Below, one piece after another: positions 8,607 to 19,265 of a stretch of 64,000 nucleotides of DNA. The translations under genes and the position numbers were made by a program. Source of the stretch: Rickettsia rhipicephali str. 3-7-female6-CWPP. GTDB taxonomy: Bacteria > Pseudomonadota > Alphaproteobacteria > Rickettsiales > Rickettsiaceae. Position 1 is the stretch's first letter. Every line of letters begins with the position of its first letter. The DNA lies in NCBI RefSeq assembly GCF_000284075.1, contig NC_017042.1:310001-374000 (forward strand), given 5' to 3'. The notes under the pieces were generated by a model. It did not search any database and was not told the origin of the DNA. It saw only the letters and a list, made by a program, of their open reading frames with translations.

Positions 8607-11393
8607 TCATATTCCCAATGCTGCCCTTAATAGCTTCTCTTGCTGTTTATTATGTGCTTGCAGCGAACCTACTGCCGGAGAGGCGGATTCCTCTCTACCT
8701 ACATATTTAAATTCATTATTAATTCCTGCTTCTTTTAAAGTATCGTTTAAGTGAGAAACTATATAACACCAAGTTCCCATATTCTTTGGTTCTTCCTGAC
8801 ACCAAATAAATTCCTGCGTCCTATTATATTTTTTTAATAGCGATGCTACAAGTTTTTTTTCAAAAGGGTATAATTGCTCAAGCCTAATAATCGCTATATT
8901 ACTATTATTGCCACGCATTTCAAATAGATCGTAATATACCTTACCGCTGCATAAAATTACTTTAGTAATATTGTTTGTATCTACTTTAGTTACTTCATCT
9001 AAAACCGGTAAGAAAGTAGTATTTTCACCTAGCTCGTCAAGTTTAGATACGGCATATTTATGACGTAATAATGATTTCGGCGACATTACGATTAACGGTT
9101 TACGGGTATCATCAAGTATTTGGCGACGTAGCAGATGGAAAATCGAAGCAGGGGTAGTAGGGTATGTAACATACATATTATTCTCAGCTGCTAGTTGTAA
9201 GAACCTCTCAAGTCTTGCCGAACTATGCTCCGGTCCTTGTCCCTCAAATGCGTGAGGTAACAAAACCACAAGCCCGCTCATACGAAGCCATTTAGTTTCG
9301 CTGCTTGAAATAAACTGGTCAAAAATAATCTGAGCTCCATTAGCAAAATCACCGAATTGTGCTTCCCATAAAACTAAATTTTTTGGGTTTGCGAGTGAAT
9401 AACCATACTCAAAACCAAGCACCGCATATTCAGATAAATTACTATCGGCTACCTCGTATTTTGCTTGTTCTTTAGATAAATTATTTAGAGGTATATAGGT
9501 AGTATCATCAATTTGGTTGTGCAACACTGAATGACGATGCGAGAAAGTACCGCGTCCCGAATCTTGTCCGGTTAGCCTTATATTTGTGCCTGAAGCAAGC
9601 AAGCTTGCAAAAGCTAGTTGCTCTGCCGTCGCCCAATCAATAGGTTGATCAGCTGTTAGAGTGGCTTTTCGAGCTTCAAATAGTTTTACAAGTTTTGGAT
9701 TAACGGCAAAATCTTTCGGTATTTCGCATAGTTTAGTTCCTAAATCGTGTAATGTTTTTTTACTGATACCCGTTATTGTAGCTTGTGTACGAGTACGAGA
9801 AATACCTTGCCATAATCCGCCTAAGAAATGTGCTTCTTGCTTATAACTTTTTGCCTGCTCATATTCCTTATCTAGTTTTGCTTTAAATTCTTCTTTTAAC
9901 TTAGCAAAATAATTATTGTCGATTACACCGCTTTTTACTAACTCATTTGCGTAAATATTTCCAGGGGTCAGTTTGTTTTTAATAATGTTATACATCTTGC
10001 CTTGAGTATACATCGGCTCATCGCCCTCATTATGCCCGTATTTACGGTAACAAATAATTTCTACTACAACATCCTTACCGAATTTCTGCCTGTATTCTAC
10101 CGCAATATTGGTGGCTTTTAACACTGCTTCTATATCGTCACCGTTAACGTGTAAAATCGGGGCAGCTATGATTTTAGCAAACTCCGTAGAATATCTACTA
10201 GCTCTAGTATCTGCAGCATTAGCCGTAAAACCTAACTGATTATTAATGACAAAATGCAATATCCCGCCGATATCATAAGCAGCTAAAGGTGACATTGATA
10301 GACTCTCGGCAACCACGCCCTGACCGCAAAAAGCAGCATCGCCATGCACTAAAATAGCTTTGACTTTGCTGCGTTTAGTATCTCCAAGAATATCTTGCTT
10401 TGCTCTTACTTTTCCTGCAACTATAGGATTGACCGCTTCTAAATGTGAAGGGTTATAGGCTAGCGACAAGTGTATTTTCTTATCCTCTAGAGTTCTATCG
10501 GACGAATAGCCTAAATGGTATTTTACATCGCCTGAAACATTTAGCTCATCAGGAAATACGCTGCCGCTTATGAAGCCCGCAATAACGGCTTTATATGGCT
10601 TACCTACTACTTTAGTTAGAGTGTTTAATCTCCCTCGATGTGCCATACCGATAACGATTTCTGAGACGCCATGATGCATGGATAAATCTATAGCTTTACT
10701 CATAGCAACTATAGAAGCATCACCACCCTCAACGGAAAAACGCTTAGCTCCGGGAAATTTTGTATGTAAATACTGCTCAAACCCTTCTACTTCTACTAAA
10801 TCATTTAAGATAGTTTTTTTGTCTTCAGAAGAAAACGTAACTTCGCTTTCTAGCTTATTATATAACCAGTTTTTTCCTTCTACATTTTCTATTTGCTCAA
10901 ACTCTACACCTATAGAACCTGTATAAACTTTATCGAACTTGGTCACTAATTCAGATAATTTACAGTTCCAAGTACCGACAAATTCATCCGTAATATTGAT
11001 ATTTTCTTCTAGCTGACCGCTATCAAAACCAAAAGTTTCTATATTAAGCTTTAAATCATTTTTTGTTTTACGTAGCTCAAGACCAAGCGGATCAAGATTC
11101 GCTAAATAGTGAGCATGCTTGCGATAAGCATTGATCATTTCCTTAGCTTTTAAACTATTTAAGTCTTCAGAAGATAAATTATTATTTAACGATTCTTTTT
11201 TTATTTCATCAGGGATAATTATTTTTGCCGTACTTTTATTGAGTAAAGTATTATTATCCTTAATGCCGGCAAAAAATTCTTGCCAAGTTTGATCAACCGA
11301 GGCAGGGTTGGCTAGATATTGCTTATATAGCTCTTCAACAAAAACAGCATTCCCGCCAAATAAATAACCTGTTTTTTTTAAGTCTTCTTCCAT
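8607..11393 (-). CDS. sucA: 2-oxoglutarate dehydrogenase E1
   Basis: The 928-aa protein has the N-terminal E2-binding start ([18 protein letters not shown]), the active-site [10 protein letters not shown], the thiamine-diphosphate motif [15 protein letters not shown], the transketolase-like pyrimidine domain ([15 protein letters not shown]) and the C-terminal [11 protein letters not shown]. It decarboxylates 2-oxoglutarate in the TCA cycle together with SucB. Length matches the alphaproteobacterial family. Repeats flank it on both sides, but the frame is clean. Confidence 0.97.
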   Translation of the reverse strand: MEEDLKKTGYLFGGNAVFVEELYKQYLANPASVDQTWQEFFAGIKDNNTLLNKSTAKIIIPDEIKKESLNNNLSSEDLNSLKAKEMINAYRKHAHYLANLDPLGLELRKTKNDLKLNIETFGFDSGQLEENINITDEFVGTWNCKLSELVTKFDKVYTGSIGVEFEQIENVEGKNWLYNKLESEVTFSSEDKKTILNDLVEVEGFEQYLHTKFPGAKRFSVEGGDASIVAMSKAIDLSMHHGVSEIVIGMAHRGRLNTLTKVVGKPYKAVIAGFISGSVFPDELNVSGDVKYHLGYSSDRTLEDKKIHLSLAYNPSHLEAVNPIVAGKVRAKQDILGDTKRSKVKAILVHGDAAFCGQGVVAESLSMSPLAAYDIGGILHFVINNQLGFTANAADTRASRYSTEFAKIIAAPILHVNGDDIEAVLKATNIAVEYRQKFGKDVVVEIICYRKYGHNEGDEPMYTQGKMYNIIKNKLTPGNIYANELVKSGVIDNNYFAKLKEEFKAKLDKEYEQAKSYKQEAHFLGGLWQGISRTRTQATITGISKKTLHDLGTKLCEIPKDFAVNPKLVKLFEARKATLTADQPIDWATAEQLAFASLLASGTNIRLTGQDSGRGTFSHRHSVLHNQIDDTTYIPLNNLSKEQAKYEVADSNLSEYAVLGFEYGYSLANPKNLVLWEAQFGDFANGAQIIFDQFISSSETKWLRMSGLVVLLPHAFEGQGPEHSSARLERFLQLAAENNMYVTYPTTPASIFHLLRRQILDDTRKPLIVMSPKSLLRHKYAVSKLDELGENTTFLPVLDEVTKVDTNNITKVILCSGKVYYDLFEMRGNNSNIAIIRLEQLYPFEKKLVASLLKKYNRTQEFIWCQEEPKNMGTWCYIVSHLNDTLKEAGINNEFKYVGREESASPAVGSLQAHNKQQEKLLRAALGI

Positions 11394-11428
11394 ATTATTG
11401 TTTGTATTGTTTAGTTTTTGTCATAAGC

Positions 11429-11520
11429 CGTCATTGCGAGCAACTGCAAGGAACATGGCAATCTCAGCAATTCTCCCGAGATTGCTTCATCAATTGCTAT
11501 GCAATTTCCTCGCAATAACG
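11429..11520. repeat. TCATTGCGAG-family element upstream of sucA
   Basis: Runs from CGTCATTGCGAGCAACTGC to TTTCCTCGCAATAACG with inner arms ATGGCAATCTCAGCAAT / CTCCCGAGATTGCTTC. It is in the opposite arrangement to the copy at 7136, with the AATTGCTATGCAATTTCC arm on the right. It occupies the space between the M32 carboxypeptidase and sucA. Confidence 0.78.
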
Positions 11521-11529
11521 ATTTTATTA

Positions 11530-13021
11530 CTATAAATACTTCCCTTCTAAATATCTTATATACACCTCAGGGCTAATTTTTTCCTCACCGCTAGCATTTT
11601 TTAATAAATTGGCTGAATTTTTTAACGAACCGAGATTTCTAAAATTCTTATTTAGATAATTATTTAGATTACTAAAATCACCCTTTAATATATCATCTTT
11701 TATATTTGAATGCATCTCTTTTACTTTTTTCACCACCATTGATGCGATAATTGTACCGTTTGTATAGGCGAGAAAGTAACCGAAATTTCTGTGTGACCAA
11801 TGAATATCTTGAAGCCAGCCGTTACTAAAACTTATCGGTTTAACGCCTAAATATTTCTGCATCTTACTATCCCAACAGCTTGGTAACTCATCGAGATTCA
11901 AGTCGCCATTGATAAGCATTTCCTCTATCTCAAAACGTAATATTACATGCATCGGATAAGTTACTTCATCTGCATCTACTCTTATAAAATCAGGCGTAAC
12001 TCTTGTAATTTTTCTATATAAACTGGCCGCTGAATATTCTTCGCTTTTAAAAGCAAATTCGTCTCTAAGTAATTTAGCTAAAAATTCGGTAAATTCTCTT
12101 GATCTACCTACTTGCATTTCCATAAATAAAGATTGGCTTTCATGGAAGGCCATACCTTTAGCAAGCCCAACCGGCTGCCCTTTATACATTTCCGGTAGAT
12201 TCTGCTCATAATAAAGCATGTCCTGTTTCGTGAATAACTCCCATTAAATCGCTTATGAAATTATCTTTATAATACCTAGTAGTTAAACGTATATCGTTTG
12301 GTGTTCCACCGCAAAAAGGATGAGTCGATTCGTCTAATTGTCCTTTTGTTAGATCAAACTGCATAATTTCCATAATGCGTTTTCCGATACGCTTTTGCAT
12401 TTCAGGAGCTAGTTCGCTGTTCTTTACTAGTTCTTTCTCGGGTTTCTGTTTTTCTAAAACTTTATTTATGAGCTGCGGGAGTTCGTTTTTAAGTACTGAA
12501 AAAACTTGTTTGATCTCGCTACTTTTTCTGCTTGGATCAAACATATCTATTAATGAGTCGTATAATCCGCAATTAAAAGCATCTGCTCGTACTTTAGCAA
12601 CTTCTTTCGTATAATCTAAGACTTCTTGTAAGTGTGATTTGAATAAATTATAGTCGTTATGTTTTCTTACTTCTCGCCAAACAAGTGCAGCTTTAGTAGT
12701 AGCTGCTACCAATTTCTTTTGTAGCTGCTCGTCAATACAATTTGCATCTGTTACTTTTCTCTCAATCTCTCTAATATTACCATTCTGCCATTCATCAAGG
12801 TTCTTTGATTCTTCTTTTGCCTTGCTAAGTAGCTCCTTTAGAATAGGAGATTTGAGCATAGAATGAACTAGCGACGTTAAAGTTACTATTTCGTTTGTCC
12901 TACTCTCACCTGAACCCATAGGCATATTTACGGCAACATCCCAGTATAATATGCTCAAGATATTATTAAAATGTGAGATGGTTGCAAATTCGTTTTCTAA
13001 TTTTGTGTAGTTGTTGTTCAT
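11530..13021 (-). pseudogene. M32 (Taq-type) carboxypeptidase, single frameshift at the zinc site
   Basis: Two overlapping frames, 12206-13021 (271 aa) and 11530-12219 (229 aa), add up to the usual 500 aa of thermostable metallocarboxypeptidases. The first ends MGVIHETGHALL, containing the HExxH zinc motif; the second starts in another frame MLYYEQNLPEMYKGQPVG and continues to GMAFHESQSLFME, which carries the third ligand. Removing one T near 12211 restores the family sequence HETGHALYEQNLP, so the lesion is a single-base insertion. All other motifs look intact (FCGGTPNDIRLTTRY). It is either a very recent pseudogene or a sequencing error. The enzyme trims C-terminal residues in the cytoplasm. 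Confidence 0.85.
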
Positions 13022-13031
13022 ATGTTCCCTA

Positions 13032-13065
13032 TTATGTCATTCCCGCTTGCGCAGGAATGACATAA
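13032..13065. repeat. Short TCATTCCCGC hairpin, possible recN-side terminator
   Basis: TTATGTCATTCCCG and CAGGAATGACATAA form a near-perfect stem around a short loop. The arms match the second dispersed family seen at 30180 and 46805, reduced here to the bare ends. It lies between recN and the carboxypeptidase, both minus strand. No strong U-run follows, so a terminator role is only possible. Confidence 0.6.
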
Positions 13066-13086
13066 AAACCGTACCGCTAGTGCCTA

Positions 13087-14724
13087 TTACAAATGCAACA
13101 ACTCCTTTGCTGCTTTTAAACTTGCTTTGGTGATTGTTTTACCTGAAATCATGCGGGCGAGTTCCTCCTGTCTTTCAGCTAAATTTAAAGCTTTTACCGT
13201 TACTTTCGTTTCTTTCTCTAGCTGTGTTTTCTCGATTTTTATATGCAAATCCGCTTTACCTGCTACTTGCGGCTGGTGCGTAATAACTATTACTTGAGTA
13301 ACGCTACTAAGTTTTTTTAATCGCTCACCTACTTTATCTGCGACCTCTCCGCCAATCCCGACATCTATTTCATCAAATATAATAGATGGTTTTACCATTT
13401 TATCAAACAAAGAAGTTTTTAAAGCTAACATGAATCTTGATAATTCACCGCCGGAAGCGATTTTATTAATTGCTGCAGCTGCTGTTCCCGGGTTAGTAGA
13501 CGCTTTAAACACAATATCGTCATTACCGTCGGCTGTTGGTTCTTTAGCATTTATCTCAATCTCAAAAATTGCTTTCGCCATTTTAAGCTGCTTTAGCTCC
13601 TGATGCAACGATTCTTCTAGATGTTTTGCAACAATAAGACGCTTTGCAGATAAATTACTCGCTAGTTCATAATATTTTTTCTGCAGTAGTACTTCTTGAG
13701 CTTTTAACTCATTACTATTTGCTATTGTGTTTTTTAATATACTGAGCTGCTCTAAAGATTTATCTAAAAATACACCTAACTCATCAGCAGGAACATTATA
13801 TTTACGGCTAATAGCTTTTATTAAAAATAATCTTTCTTCTGTTTCTTCAAGATTATATTCCTCATAATTAAAACTATCTAACAGATTTGATAATTCTTGG
13901 CGTGCTTCTTCTAGATTATTATAGGCTTCCTCTAAACTTGTAACGATAGCTTCAAAACGCTCATTGTTGCCTTGCTTTGCTAATAATTTCTCTGCTCTAT
14001 TAATCGATGTATTTATTTCAGGGTTATTAATCTGTTCTAGAATATCTTTTATTAGCTGTAAATCCTTATCTTTATTTTGCAAATCTTTTCGTAGATTTGC
14101 TAATTTTTCTTCTTCACCTGTTTGAATGTTCAGTTTAGTTAATTCTTCCGTTGCAAAGCTCAAATAATCAATTTCTTCTTCTATAGAATTTTGCTTAAGT
14201 GTTATTTCGGCCATTTCTTTCCGAGTATTTTGCCAAGTCTGATAGCATTTGGAAAGCTCCGCTCGAAAGTCCAAAAGATTTCCATAACTATCTAAAATAT
14301 CACGCTGCGTATTTGCTTCTAGAAGAGAAATATTATTATTTTGTCCATGAAGCTCGAATAAATAAGTAGCTAATTGCTGCATAAGAGCTTTAGTAACCAC
14401 TTGATTATTAATGAAAAAATTTTTTCGTCCTTCGGCTTTTTGCAGACACTTTACAAATAATAACTCTTCAGGTTCAATCAAATTTTGAATCAGAAAATTT
14501 TTTATTTCTTCATTTAAAGAGAATATTATATTAACAACAGCGTAATCTTTTCCACGCTTTATTATATTATTTGAAGTTTTATAACCTAAGCAAAATAAAA
14601 TAGCATCAAGTAAAATAGATTTACCGGCCCCCGTTTCACCGGTAATAACACATAAACCTTTATTAAACTCAATTTCCAGTTCGTCTATTAGAATGAAGTT
14701 TTTAACTGAGAGACTGCAGAACAT
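13087..14724 (-). CDS. recN: DNA repair protein RecN
   Basis: The 545-aa SMC-like ATPase has an N-terminal Walker A (GETGAGKSILLDAI, near residue 30), the conserved YLFELHGQNN, a central coiled coil with many Glu/Lys/Leu heptads, the ABC signature ASGGELSRFMLALK and Walker B IIFDEIDVGIGGEVA near residue 455. RecN acts at double-strand breaks. The start is 7 nt after the bamD stop, suggesting cotranscription. Length is close to family size (about 550 aa). Confidence 0.95.
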   Translation of the reverse strand: MFCSLSVKNFILIDELEIEFNKGLCVITGETGAGKSILLDAILFCLGYKTSNNIIKRGKDYAVVNIIFSLNEEIKNFLIQNLIEPEELLFVKCLQKAEGRKNFFINNQVVTKALMQQLATYLFELHGQNNNISLLEANTQRDILDSYGNLLDFRAELSKCYQTWQNTRKEMAEITLKQNSIEEEIDYLSFATEELTKLNIQTGEEEKLANLRKDLQNKDKDLQLIKDILEQINNPEINTSINRAEKLLAKQGNNERFEAIVTSLEEAYNNLEEARQELSNLLDSFNYEEYNLEETEERLFLIKAISRKYNVPADELGVFLDKSLEQLSILKNTIANSNELKAQEVLLQKKYYELASNLSAKRLIVAKHLEESLHQELKQLKMAKAIFEIEINAKEPTADGNDDIVFKASTNPGTAAAAINKIASGGELSRFMLALKTSLFDKMVKPSIIFDEIDVGIGGEVADKVGERLKKLSSVTQVIVITHQPQVAGKADLHIKIEKTQLEKETKVTVKALNLAERQEELARMISGKTITKASLKAAKELLHL

Positions 14725-14731
14725 ATGCTGC

Positions 14732-15487
14732 TTAATTTTGGTGGTTCTGAACTAGCCTGTACGCATAACTATACCATTGACTATCAGGATAGTTGTAACC
14801 TAGCACTGAGGCATATTTTTTTGCTTCATCCGGAAGTCCGAGCATCATATAACTCTCGGCTAAACGGTAAAGAGCTTCTACCGAATGAGAAGTAGTTTGA
14901 TAATTATCAATTACCTCTTCAAATCTATTTATAGCTGCCATCGGATTCTTTTTCTTTAAGTAAAACCGACCTACCATCATCTCTTTACCTGCTAAATGAT
15001 CGTTTACTAGGTCAATTTTTAAAGATGAATCAATAGCATATTTAGTATTTGGGAATTTTGCTATTACGTCTTCAAAACTATCTTTAGCTAGGAAAGTTCT
15101 AGATTGATCATGATTTACGTCTGAAATTAACATATAATATGATAATGCTTTAAGGTAATATGCATAAGCAATGTCAACATTTGCAGGGTGCAAATTAATG
15201 AACATATCAAGCACATCAACCGCTTCTTCATATTGAGCGGCGAGAAATAAAGAATAAGCCTGCATCAATTCGGCTTGCGGCGTCATTTCATTACCTGGAT
15301 GCTGGTAAAATACTCTTCCGAATTCTTTTGCAGCTTTCTTATATTTTTTCTTTTCCAATAAGGTAATACCTTCATTATAAAGGGTAGGCATAGGGACTAC
15401 TATGTCATCACTGGTTTTTTTGTTTTTGCACCCGCCTAAAACTAACCCTATAACTAAAAGGGTACTCAATAATTTTGTTAATTTCAT
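14732..15487 (-). CDS. bamD: Outer membrane assembly lipoprotein BamD (ComL)
   Basis: The 251-aa protein has a lipoprotein signal with lipobox VLGGC (Cys19) and then TPR-like helices: YNEGITLLEKKKYKKAAKEF, MQAYSLFLAAQYEEAVDV, AYAYYLKALSYYM and MVGRFYLKKKNPMAAINRF. This is the BamD architecture; it helps BamA insert beta-barrels, including autotransporters such as Sca proteins. It is followed closely by recN. Confidence 0.93.
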   Translation of the reverse strand: MKLTKLLSTLLVIGLVLGGCKNKKTSDDIVVPMPTLYNEGITLLEKKKYKKAAKEFGRVFYQHPGNEMTPQAELMQAYSLFLAAQYEEAVDVLDMFINLHPANVDIAYAYYLKALSYYMLISDVNHDQSRTFLAKDSFEDVIAKFPNTKYAIDSSLKIDLVNDHLAGKEMMVGRFYLKKKNPMAAINRFEEVIDNYQTTSHSVEALYRLAESYMMLGLPDEAKKYASVLGYNYPDSQWYSYAYRLVQNHQN

Positions 15488-15596
15488 AAGAACTTAAATT
15501 CAGTTAATAACTAAATATACATATAGGCTTACAGAATTTCAAGGATTCAATTTAAAATCTCACAAACTTATAAATTAGACCTATTCAGAAACTCGT

Positions 15597-15695
15597 TTAT
15601 AGGGAGGAATTTGAAGGAGACACAGAACGCAGAACCGCAGCGTACAACTTGTACGTGAGGATTCAAGTACCGGATCGACGTACAAATTACCTACC
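15597..15695. repeat. Third dispersed palindromic family, copy 1
   Basis: The stretch AATTTGAAGGAGACACAGAA, then GCAGCGTACAACTTGTACGT and GATCGACGTACAAATTACC parallels the element at 23560-23668 in order and spacing. AGGAATTTG at the left and CAAATTACCT at the right form its ends. It lies in the 559-nt space between bamD and dnaJ, next to the ChaB remnant. Apart from these two items I see nothing in that space. Confidence 0.55.
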
Positions 15696-15726
15696 CCTAG
15701 AAGTGAATACGTCTATATTCTTGGAC

Positions 15727-15963
15727 TTATTTCGCTACCCAATGTCCTTTATCATTTTTATGGTATTTGTTTTCTACGGCCGACCCATGACCCATGCTAC
15801 TTTATGTGCAACTGTCTCTCTAGAGTCATTTCCACGTCTTTTATCGGGCATCCTTATATTGTTCAAATGCATGATTAAAAGCTTCGCGATAAATATCCTT
15901 AGCATGGCTCGGAAGATGATTTTTAACTGAATCAGGTAAATTGTTATTATTTTTATAAGGCAT
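15727..15963 (-). pseudogene. chaB: ChaB family protein, broken
   Basis: A good Shine-Dalgarno (GGAGG) precedes an ATG at 15963 that opens a 40-codon frame beginning MPYKNNNNLPDSVKNHLPSH and continuing AKDIYREAFNHAFEQYKDAR, the N-terminal half of ChaB. It stops at 15841. The rest follows in other frames: KRRGNDSRETVAHKVAWVMG and then ENKYHKNDKGHWVAK ending at 15727. All parts of the roughly 75-aa family are present, but at least two frameshifts divide them. ChaB is a small protein of uncertain function named for a cation-transport locus. Confidence 0.8.
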
Positions 15964-16046
15964 AAAAACCTCCGGTAATATTATGCAAATAATATTTTAT
16001 AATATTGGAGTGGAGGTTTCATTTCTATAGGAAAGGTAAATAAAAT

Positions 16047-17168
16047 TTACGACCACAGACTTTTCATTTTATTAAAAAAGCTGCCGTCATTTTCTTTTTC
16101 ATTTATGGATTCTTTTTTGAATTCTTCTAGTAATTCACGTTGTCTTTTAGATAAAATTTTAGGTACTTCGACATGAATATGCGTGAGCATATCACCCCTA
16201 ATAGTTGATCTCATTTTAGACATACCTTTGTTGCGTAGCCTTAATTGATCACCGTTTTGTGTGCCTGCAGGAATTGTTAATTTTACTTTTCCGCCTTCAA
16301 TTACCGGTACTTCTATCTCTCCTCCAAGAGCAGCATTCACAAAACTAATAGGTAGTTTACAATGTAGATGTGCTCCGTCTACTTTATAAATATCATGTGG
16401 TTTTATTGCTATATCAACGTATAAATCACCGCTATTACCGCCTCGAATACCTGCTTCCCCTTCTCCGGTATGTCTTATTCTAGTACCGTTTTCAACACCG
16501 GCAGGAATATTTACCGATAAATTTCGTTGTTTATGGTAACGTCCCATGCCATGACATTTCTTGCAAGGATTTTTTATAATGTGTCCGTTACCTTGGCATT
16601 TATGACAAGCTTGTTCGATCGTAAAGAATCCTTGCTGCATTCTAGTCACTCCAACACCGCTGCAAGCATCGCAAGTAGTTACGGTTTCACCTTTTTCAGA
16701 ACCGCTACCGTGACAAGTATCGCATTTTACTGCGCTAGAAAAGCTAATATTTTTTTCTATACCGTGAAATGCTTCCTCTAGGTTAATTGTCAGATTATAT
16801 TTTAAATCTGAGCCTCTAACTTTAGCTGAAGTTGGGCGTGATGATCTTCTGCTGCCTCCCATAAAGTCGCTAAAGAAGTCACCGAATATGTCGTTAATAT
16901 CGGGGTGAAAACCGCCATGATTTCCTCCTCCCCCTCGTGATTGTTGATTTTGAAAAGCATCGTGTCCCAAACGGTCATAAGCAGCTCTTTTTTGCTCATC
17001 TTTTAGAACATCATAAGCGGCATTGATTTCTTTAAATTTCTTTTCAGCATCTTTAGCATCAGTAGTATCAGGGTGATATTGCTTGGCTAGCTTGAGGTAG
17101 GCTTTTTTAAGGTCAGCTTGGCTAGCTGTTTTACTAACCCCTAGTATTTGGTAATAATTTTGTGACAT
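16047..17168 (-). CDS. dnaJ: Chaperone DnaJ
   Basis: The 373-aa protein has the J domain with HPD ([12 protein letters not shown], residues about 32-40), a Gly-rich stretch, four CxxCxGxG-type zinc repeats ([32 protein letters not shown], near 147-210) and the substrate-binding C-terminal domains. It is a full-length type I DnaJ that stimulates DnaK. dnaK lies just upstream in the same direction, with a palindromic repeat in the gap, so they are probably one heat-shock transcription unit. Confidence 0.97.
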   Translation of the reverse strand: MSQNYYQILGVSKTASQADLKKAYLKLAKQYHPDTTDAKDAEKKFKEINAAYDVLKDEQKRAAYDRLGHDAFQNQQSRGGGGNHGGFHPDINDIFGDFFSDFMGGSRRSSRPTSAKVRGSDLKYNLTINLEEAFHGIEKNISFSSAVKCDTCHGSGSEKGETVTTCDACSGVGVTRMQQGFFTIEQACHKCQGNGHIIKNPCKKCHGMGRYHKQRNLSVNIPAGVENGTRIRHTGEGEAGIRGGNSGDLYVDIAIKPHDIYKVDGAHLHCKLPISFVNAALGGEIEVPVIEGGKVKLTIPAGTQNGDQLRLRNKGMSKMRSTIRGDMLTHIHVEVPKILSKRQRELLEEFKKESINEKENDGSFFNKMKSLWS

Positions 17169-17197
17169 AATTTAATTTATAAAATGAGATTGTAACA

Positions 17198-17288
17198 TCA
17201 TTACGAGGAACATTACATAGTAATTTGACGAAGCAATCTCAGGATATTTACGAGATTGCCACGCAGCCTATAGCTGATCGCAATGACG
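17198..17288. repeat. TCATTGCGAG-family element between dnaK and dnaJ
   Basis: Left arm TCATTACGAGGAACATTAC, right arm AGCTGATCGCAATGACG, inner arms AGCAATCTCAGGATAT / ATTTACGAGATTGCCACGC. The left arm has one change from consensus (TTACG for TTGCG). As in sucAB it lies within a conserved two-gene operon. Confidence 0.78.
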
Positions 17289-17297
17289 AAATTACTT

Positions 17298-19181
17298 CTA
17301 CTTCTTCTCTACATCTTGAAAGTCGGCATCTACTATTTTTTCATCATTAGCGGCACTTTCTTCAGCAGGTTGGCTCTCGCTTTGTGCTTTATACATCGCT
17401 TCACCGATTTTCATGCTAGCTGCAGTTAAACTTTCGGTCTTTTCTTTAATCAAAGCAGCATCTTCCGACTCAAGTACGGCTTTTAAAGCGGCTAGTGCTG
17501 CTTCAACAGCTCCTTTATCGTCTGATGATAATTTATTGCCATATTCTGTAAGAGTTTTTTCAGTAGAATAAACTAAACTATCGGCAGCATTTTTTGCTTC
17601 AATAAGTTCCTTACGCTTTTTGTCTTCATCAGCATTTTGTTCGGCATCTTTAACCATTTGTTCAATTTCCGCATCGCTAAGACCACCGGAAGCTTGAATA
17701 GTTACTTTCTGCTCTTTACCGCTTGCTTTATCTTTAGCTGAAACATGCACTATTCCGTTAGCATCAATGTCAAACGTTACTTCTATTTGCGGCAAACCTC
17801 TTGGTGCAGGAGGTATACCTTCGAGATTAAACTGACCAAGTAATTTATTATCTTTTGCCATTTCACGTTCACCTTGGAATACTCTAATAGTTACGGCATG
17901 CTGGTTATCATCAGCAGTTGAGAATACCTGACTCTTCTTAGTAGGTATAGTAGTATTACGATCGATTAATCTTGTAAATACGCCGCCAAGAGTTTCAATG
18001 CCAAGGGATAGAGGTGTAACGTCTAATAATAATATATCCGTTACTTCTTTATTAAGTACTCCGCCTTGAATAGCAGCACCGAGAGCTACAACCTCATCGG
18101 GATTTACGCCTTTATGCGGCTCACGTCCGAAGATTTTTTTTACGGCTTCTTGTACTTTCGGCATTCTAGTCATACCGCCTACTAATACTACTTCTTGAAT
18201 ATCAGAAGCTTTAAAACCTGCATCCTGTAATGCTTTACGGCAAGGCTCAATTGTTTTTTCAATTAAATCATCTACTAATTTTTCTAGTTCAGCTCTAGTA
18301 AATTTAATATTTAAGTGTTTTGGACCGCTACTATCAGCCGTAATATAAGGTAAATTAATATCGGTAGTTACTGCAGAAGATAGCTCTTTCTTAGCTTTTT
18401 CTGCGGCTTCTTTCAAACGTTGAAGTGCTAAAGGATCTTTACTTAAATCTATACCGTTTTCTTTTTTGAATACATCTATTAAATGGTTTAATATTCTTGT
18501 ATCGAAATCTTCACCGCCAAGGAATGTATCGCCGTTTGTTGATTTCACTTCAAAAACACCGTCAGCGATCTCAAGAATTGAAACATCGAATGTTCCGCCG
18601 CCAAGATCGTATACTGCAATAGTTTTACTTGCCGATTTCTCGAAACCGTAAGCAAGAGCTGCAGCAGTCGGCTCGTTGATTATTCTAAGGACCTCAAGAC
18701 CTGCTATTTTACCGGCATCCTTCGTTGCTTGACGCTGTGCATCATTAAAATAAGCAGGTACGGTAATTACTGCTTGTGTTACTTTGTCCCCTAAATAATT
18801 CTCAGCAGTTTCTTTCATTTTTTGTAAAATGAATGCACTAATTTGACTTGGTGAATATTTATTATTATCCGCTTCGACCCATGCATCCCCATTATCGGCT
18901 TTAACTATATTATACGGTACAATACCTTGGTCTTTCCTAACCATAGGATCGATAAAATTTCTACCGATTAATCGCTTTACCGCATATATAGTATTGCGAG
19001 GGTTAGTTACTGCTTGCCTCTTAGCAGATTGCCCGACTAATTTTTCGCCGTTTGCAAAAGCTATTATTGACGGCGTAGTTCTTTCACCTTCTGCATTTTC
19101 TATTACCTTTGGTTCTTTACCTTCCATGACCGCAACACAAGAGTTGGTAGTCCCAAGGTCGATACCTATTACTTTTCCCAT
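17298..19181 (-). CDS. dnaK: Chaperone DnaK (Hsp70)
   Basis: The 627-aa protein has the Hsp70 signatures [30 protein letters not shown] and [19 protein letters not shown], the linker [13 protein letters not shown] near residue 390, and ends with the acidic [15 protein letters not shown]-like tail. It is the main cytoplasmic Hsp70. A Shine-Dalgarno (GAGGAA) precedes the start. A sigma-32-like promoter candidate is upstream. The specialised Hsp70 HscA is encoded separately at 39.4 kb. Confidence 0.98.
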   Translation of the reverse strand: MGKVIGIDLGTTNSCVAVMEGKEPKVIENAEGERTTPSIIAFANGEKLVGQSAKRQAVTNPRNTIYAVKRLIGRNFIDPMVRKDQGIVPYNIVKADNGDAWVEADNNKYSPSQISAFILQKMKETAENYLGDKVTQAVITVPAYFNDAQRQATKDAGKIAGLEVLRIINEPTAAALAYGFEKSASKTIAVYDLGGGTFDVSILEIADGVFEVKSTNGDTFLGGEDFDTRILNHLIDVFKKENGIDLSKDPLALQRLKEAAEKAKKELSSAVTTDINLPYITADSSGPKHLNIKFTRAELEKLVDDLIEKTIEPCRKALQDAGFKASDIQEVVLVGGMTRMPKVQEAVKKIFGREPHKGVNPDEVVALGAAIQGGVLNKEVTDILLLDVTPLSLGIETLGGVFTRLIDRNTTIPTKKSQVFSTADDNQHAVTIRVFQGEREMAKDNKLLGQFNLEGIPPAPRGLPQIEVTFDIDANGIVHVSAKDKASGKEQKVTIQASGGLSDAEIEQMVKDAEQNADEDKKRKELIEAKNAADSLVYSTEKTLTEYGNKLSSDDKGAVEAALAALKAVLESEDAALIKEKTESLTAASMKIGEAMYKAQSESQPAEESAANDEKIVDADFQDVEKK

Positions 19182-19227
19182 AAGATTCCTCGTTTTCTTT
19201 TTTTTATTTTATTATAACTTTTGATTT

Positions 19228-19257
19228 GATATAGTGTGGCTTAAATGATTTTACAAG
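19228..19257 (-). promoter_or_regulatory. Candidate heat-shock promoter of dnaK
   Basis: On the minus strand CTTGTAA (19257-19251) is followed 18 nt on by CCACACTATATC (ends 19228), which resembles the alphaproteobacterial sigma-32 pattern CTTG ... CYTATNT. It is 47 nt from the dnaK ATG. On the plus strand the same bases hold the Shine-Dalgarno of the divergent protease gene, so the two transcripts start back to back. Confidence 0.4.
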
Positions 19258-19265
19258 AGGTGACA

